Assembly: GCA_000310025.1 (NCBI GenBank)
Contig: FN648481.1
Span: 114,393-134,600 of the forward strand
Source: Ectocarpus siliculosus
Lineage: Eukaryota; Sar; Phaeophyceae; Ectocarpales; Ectocarpaceae
Length of the DNA stretch: 20,208 bases
Direction of reading: 5' to 3'
Made by a program: the position numbers and the translations under genes. Below are positions 18,923-20,208 of this stretch, in pieces. How positions within the stretch are numbered: position 1 is the first letter of the stretch; each line of letters starts with the position of its first letter. A model generated the notes under the pieces. That model had not been told where the DNA came from, searched no databases, and saw only the letters and a list, made by a program, of their open reading frames with translations.

Positions 18923-20190
18923 TGCAAGCGCCGTGTTTATACCATGTCTTTTCTCAAGGGGCAGGTGCTTGGTTGCCGTGCTGCGGGAATAATTCAGGCC
19001 CTGCTGTAGCTTTAAATTGCGGGTCGGCGCGTTATGAGTTGGTGCGTTGAACTTCAGCACACGGCGACAGCAGCTGTTGCCTTCTGTTCTTTCCAAACGA
19101 CGTGTCAAGTTGGAAGCTCTTGCAGTGACCGCAGCAATTGGCTGAAATGGTTCGATTGGAAGGAAGCATCACGATAAGAACCGAGCGGAAGTAACTTTTC
19201 ACGGTGATCGGAGGCCAATCCTGGCCATCCAGTATTTTCCGTAGTCCCCGTGTTGAGGGCCCCCGCACATTCTAAATCGTTTTGGCTATACGCTGAGACT
19301 AAAAACCTTCTCATCGGTCAGCCGTTGGCGCGATCGATGCCGTATGAAAACTCACACATACCGCTGGGGGGCAAGCCTGTACTCGTGGGACCAACAGAAC
19401 AACCTCCTTGCGCCATTGTATCTGTACGTGTGTGTCTCCCCGCCACGAACAACATGCGGTTGAAATTTTCAGTGCCTCTTGCTGAAAAACTCCTTGATGC
19501 AGGGTCGCGACAATTTTCTGTTTTTACGAGAATTTGGGGTTAGCCACCAGCCTGTTGTCACGCGGGTCAACAAGTTGTCGATGAAGACGCCTCTGTTCAC
19601 GCCCCCCCCCCCCCCCTCTCTCTCCCTCTCTTCGCCTTTGTTCGAAAACAATGAAACCAAAACACTTGGCGAAATTTGGGCGAGAAAGGTAACGCGAGGC
19701 CCCCGGATGTACTCGTACAACACGCTGACGGAGCCCATTTCGATGGAGGCGGCCCGGAGAGCTCTTGGTGCACTGGAACAGATCGCGCCGGACAAGCACA
19801 CCACGCTCGTGAGAGGCAGGGGTTGGTTGTGGTGTGGTGCATATGCGTCGACAACAACACCCAGCAGTTTTGTGTCGAGATGAGTGTGATGTTGTAGTAC
19901 AGAGGCGAACGGAGCACGTGGACCCACACCGCCGCCTTTTAGGCCTCTTTTTTTTTTTTTCCACAGGGAGGCGATTTTGTCCCCCCACCAGCGTTACATG
20001 TACAAGAGGGATCTCTAGTACCACCGTCGTGCTTTGCTTATTTTGTTGTCTGGTATTGTTTGTTTTTCGGCAGAGCGGGACCTCGGCGCTGATGAAGCTG
20101 GTGTGCTGGCACCTCGAGAGCCCGATCGCGCCGGAGGAGGCGTTTTCCCACCAGGCGGACTACGTCGCGGCGCACGCCAGGGGAGCGAGG
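16817..20190 (+). CDS. Plastid-targeted FGGY sugar kinase, XK1-like D-ribulose kinase (5' part)
   Basis: Phosphorylates a sugar with ATP; closest by motif recall to the chloroplast D-ribulose kinase XK1 of plants and its cyanobacterial relative, which make ribulose 5-phosphate. Exons: 16817-17040, 18204-18344, 18791-18863, 19689-19808, 20074-20190 (225 aa; donor AGG|GTGAGAG at 20191), continuing beyond the window. All junctions are GT-AG with matching phases. Residues 1-24 form a signal peptide (hydrophobic core FLALFALI) ending AAAG, with Phe25 next, then a Ser/Arg-rich basic stretch to about 60: a heterokont bipartite plastid signal. The kinase begins GVGFDFGTSGVRAVVID (ATP-phosphate motif), then VCFSGTSASCLLVD, VTRGPRMYSYN, IAPDKHTTLSGTSALMKL and FSHQADYVAAHARG. 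The order GFDFGTSG, GTSA, SGTS, HQAD matches XK1. The substrate is inferred; other FGGY kinases remain possible. The C-terminal half is not in view. Confidence 0.9.
17041..18203 (+). other. Kinase intron 1
   Basis: 1163 nt. The donor is CACAAG|GTACAG and the acceptor is CTACCAG|C after pyrimidine-rich sequence. It contains chance open frames on both strands with no motif, and no embedded RNA gene was recognised. Confidence 0.85.
18345..18790 (+). other. Kinase intron 2
   Basis: 446 nt. The donor is CGCAA|GTGAGAGAGAG and the acceptor is TGTGATAG|G. The joined product reads PLALRKRVSRVCFSG. Nothing else was recognised inside. Confidence 0.85.
18864..19688 (+). other. Kinase intron 3 with GA repeat and C-run
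   Basis: 825 nt. The donor is TGCAGA|GTGAGTG. A (GA)n run lies at 18887-18916, just after the donor. A C-run followed by CT-rich sequence (about 19602-19630) forms the pyrimidine tract. No AG other than the gcgagaaag cluster follows until the acceptor GAAAG|GTA at 19688, so the acceptor is unusually far (about 58 nt) from its tract. Confidence 0.8.
18887..18916 (+). repeat. (GA)n microsatellite downstream of a kinase splice donor
   Basis: About 30 nt of perfect GA on the sense strand, beginning 23 nt after the donor GT at 18864-18865. The short RERERE frames it opens are chance. Confidence 0.95.
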
Positions 20191-20208
20191 GTGAGAGAGG
20201 GGGGGGGG

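Overview
This window looks like nuclear DNA from a photosynthetic stramenopile, most plausibly a brown alga of the Ectocarpus or kelp type. The reasons are: short exons separated by introns of roughly 400-1200 bp, fairly GC-rich coding DNA, abundant GA/CT dinucleotide repeats, and a protein whose N-terminus looks like a heterokont plastid-targeting presequence. The organism call is an inference; the gene structures were read by eye from splice sites, reading phase and conserved motifs. No bacterial operon, transposon, CRISPR array or RNA gene was recognised.

Layout. (1) 365-4194, minus strand: a complete four-exon B-type cyclin gene (413 aa) with a canonical destruction box and both cyclin folds. 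(2) 4195-5801: its 5' leader (with a GA repeat) and promoter side, running into the 3' side of the next gene; no other gene is seen. (3) 5802-16495, minus strand: a large gene of about 17 exons encoding a tandem (type II) AAA+ ATPase of about 1143 aa. D2 keeps its catalytic motifs, but D1 has lost the Walker B glutamate and the sensor-1 asparagine. The core (13846-5802) is well supported; the N-terminal part (16495-14002) is tentative. The subfamily (PEX1/PEX6-like or AFG2/SPATA5-like) is unresolved. (4) 16496-16816: a 321-bp divergent intergenic region. (5) 16817 to the window end, plus strand: the first five exons (225 aa) of a plastid-targeted FGGY-family sugar kinase resembling the chloroplast D-ribulose kinase XK1 of plants and its cyanobacterial relative. 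The gene continues past the window.

The three genes do not form one pathway: cell-cycle control, AAA+ remodelling and plastid sugar phosphorylation. The AAA gene and the kinase gene start head to head and may share a promoter. The most interesting material is in the AAA gene: the asymmetric D1/D2 pair, a CAG-encoded polyalanine run in the D1 lid, a ~100-residue low-complexity insert in D2, a probable GC-AG intron, very small exons and an intron that splits the D2 P-loop. I did not find evidence for a wholly new biological system.
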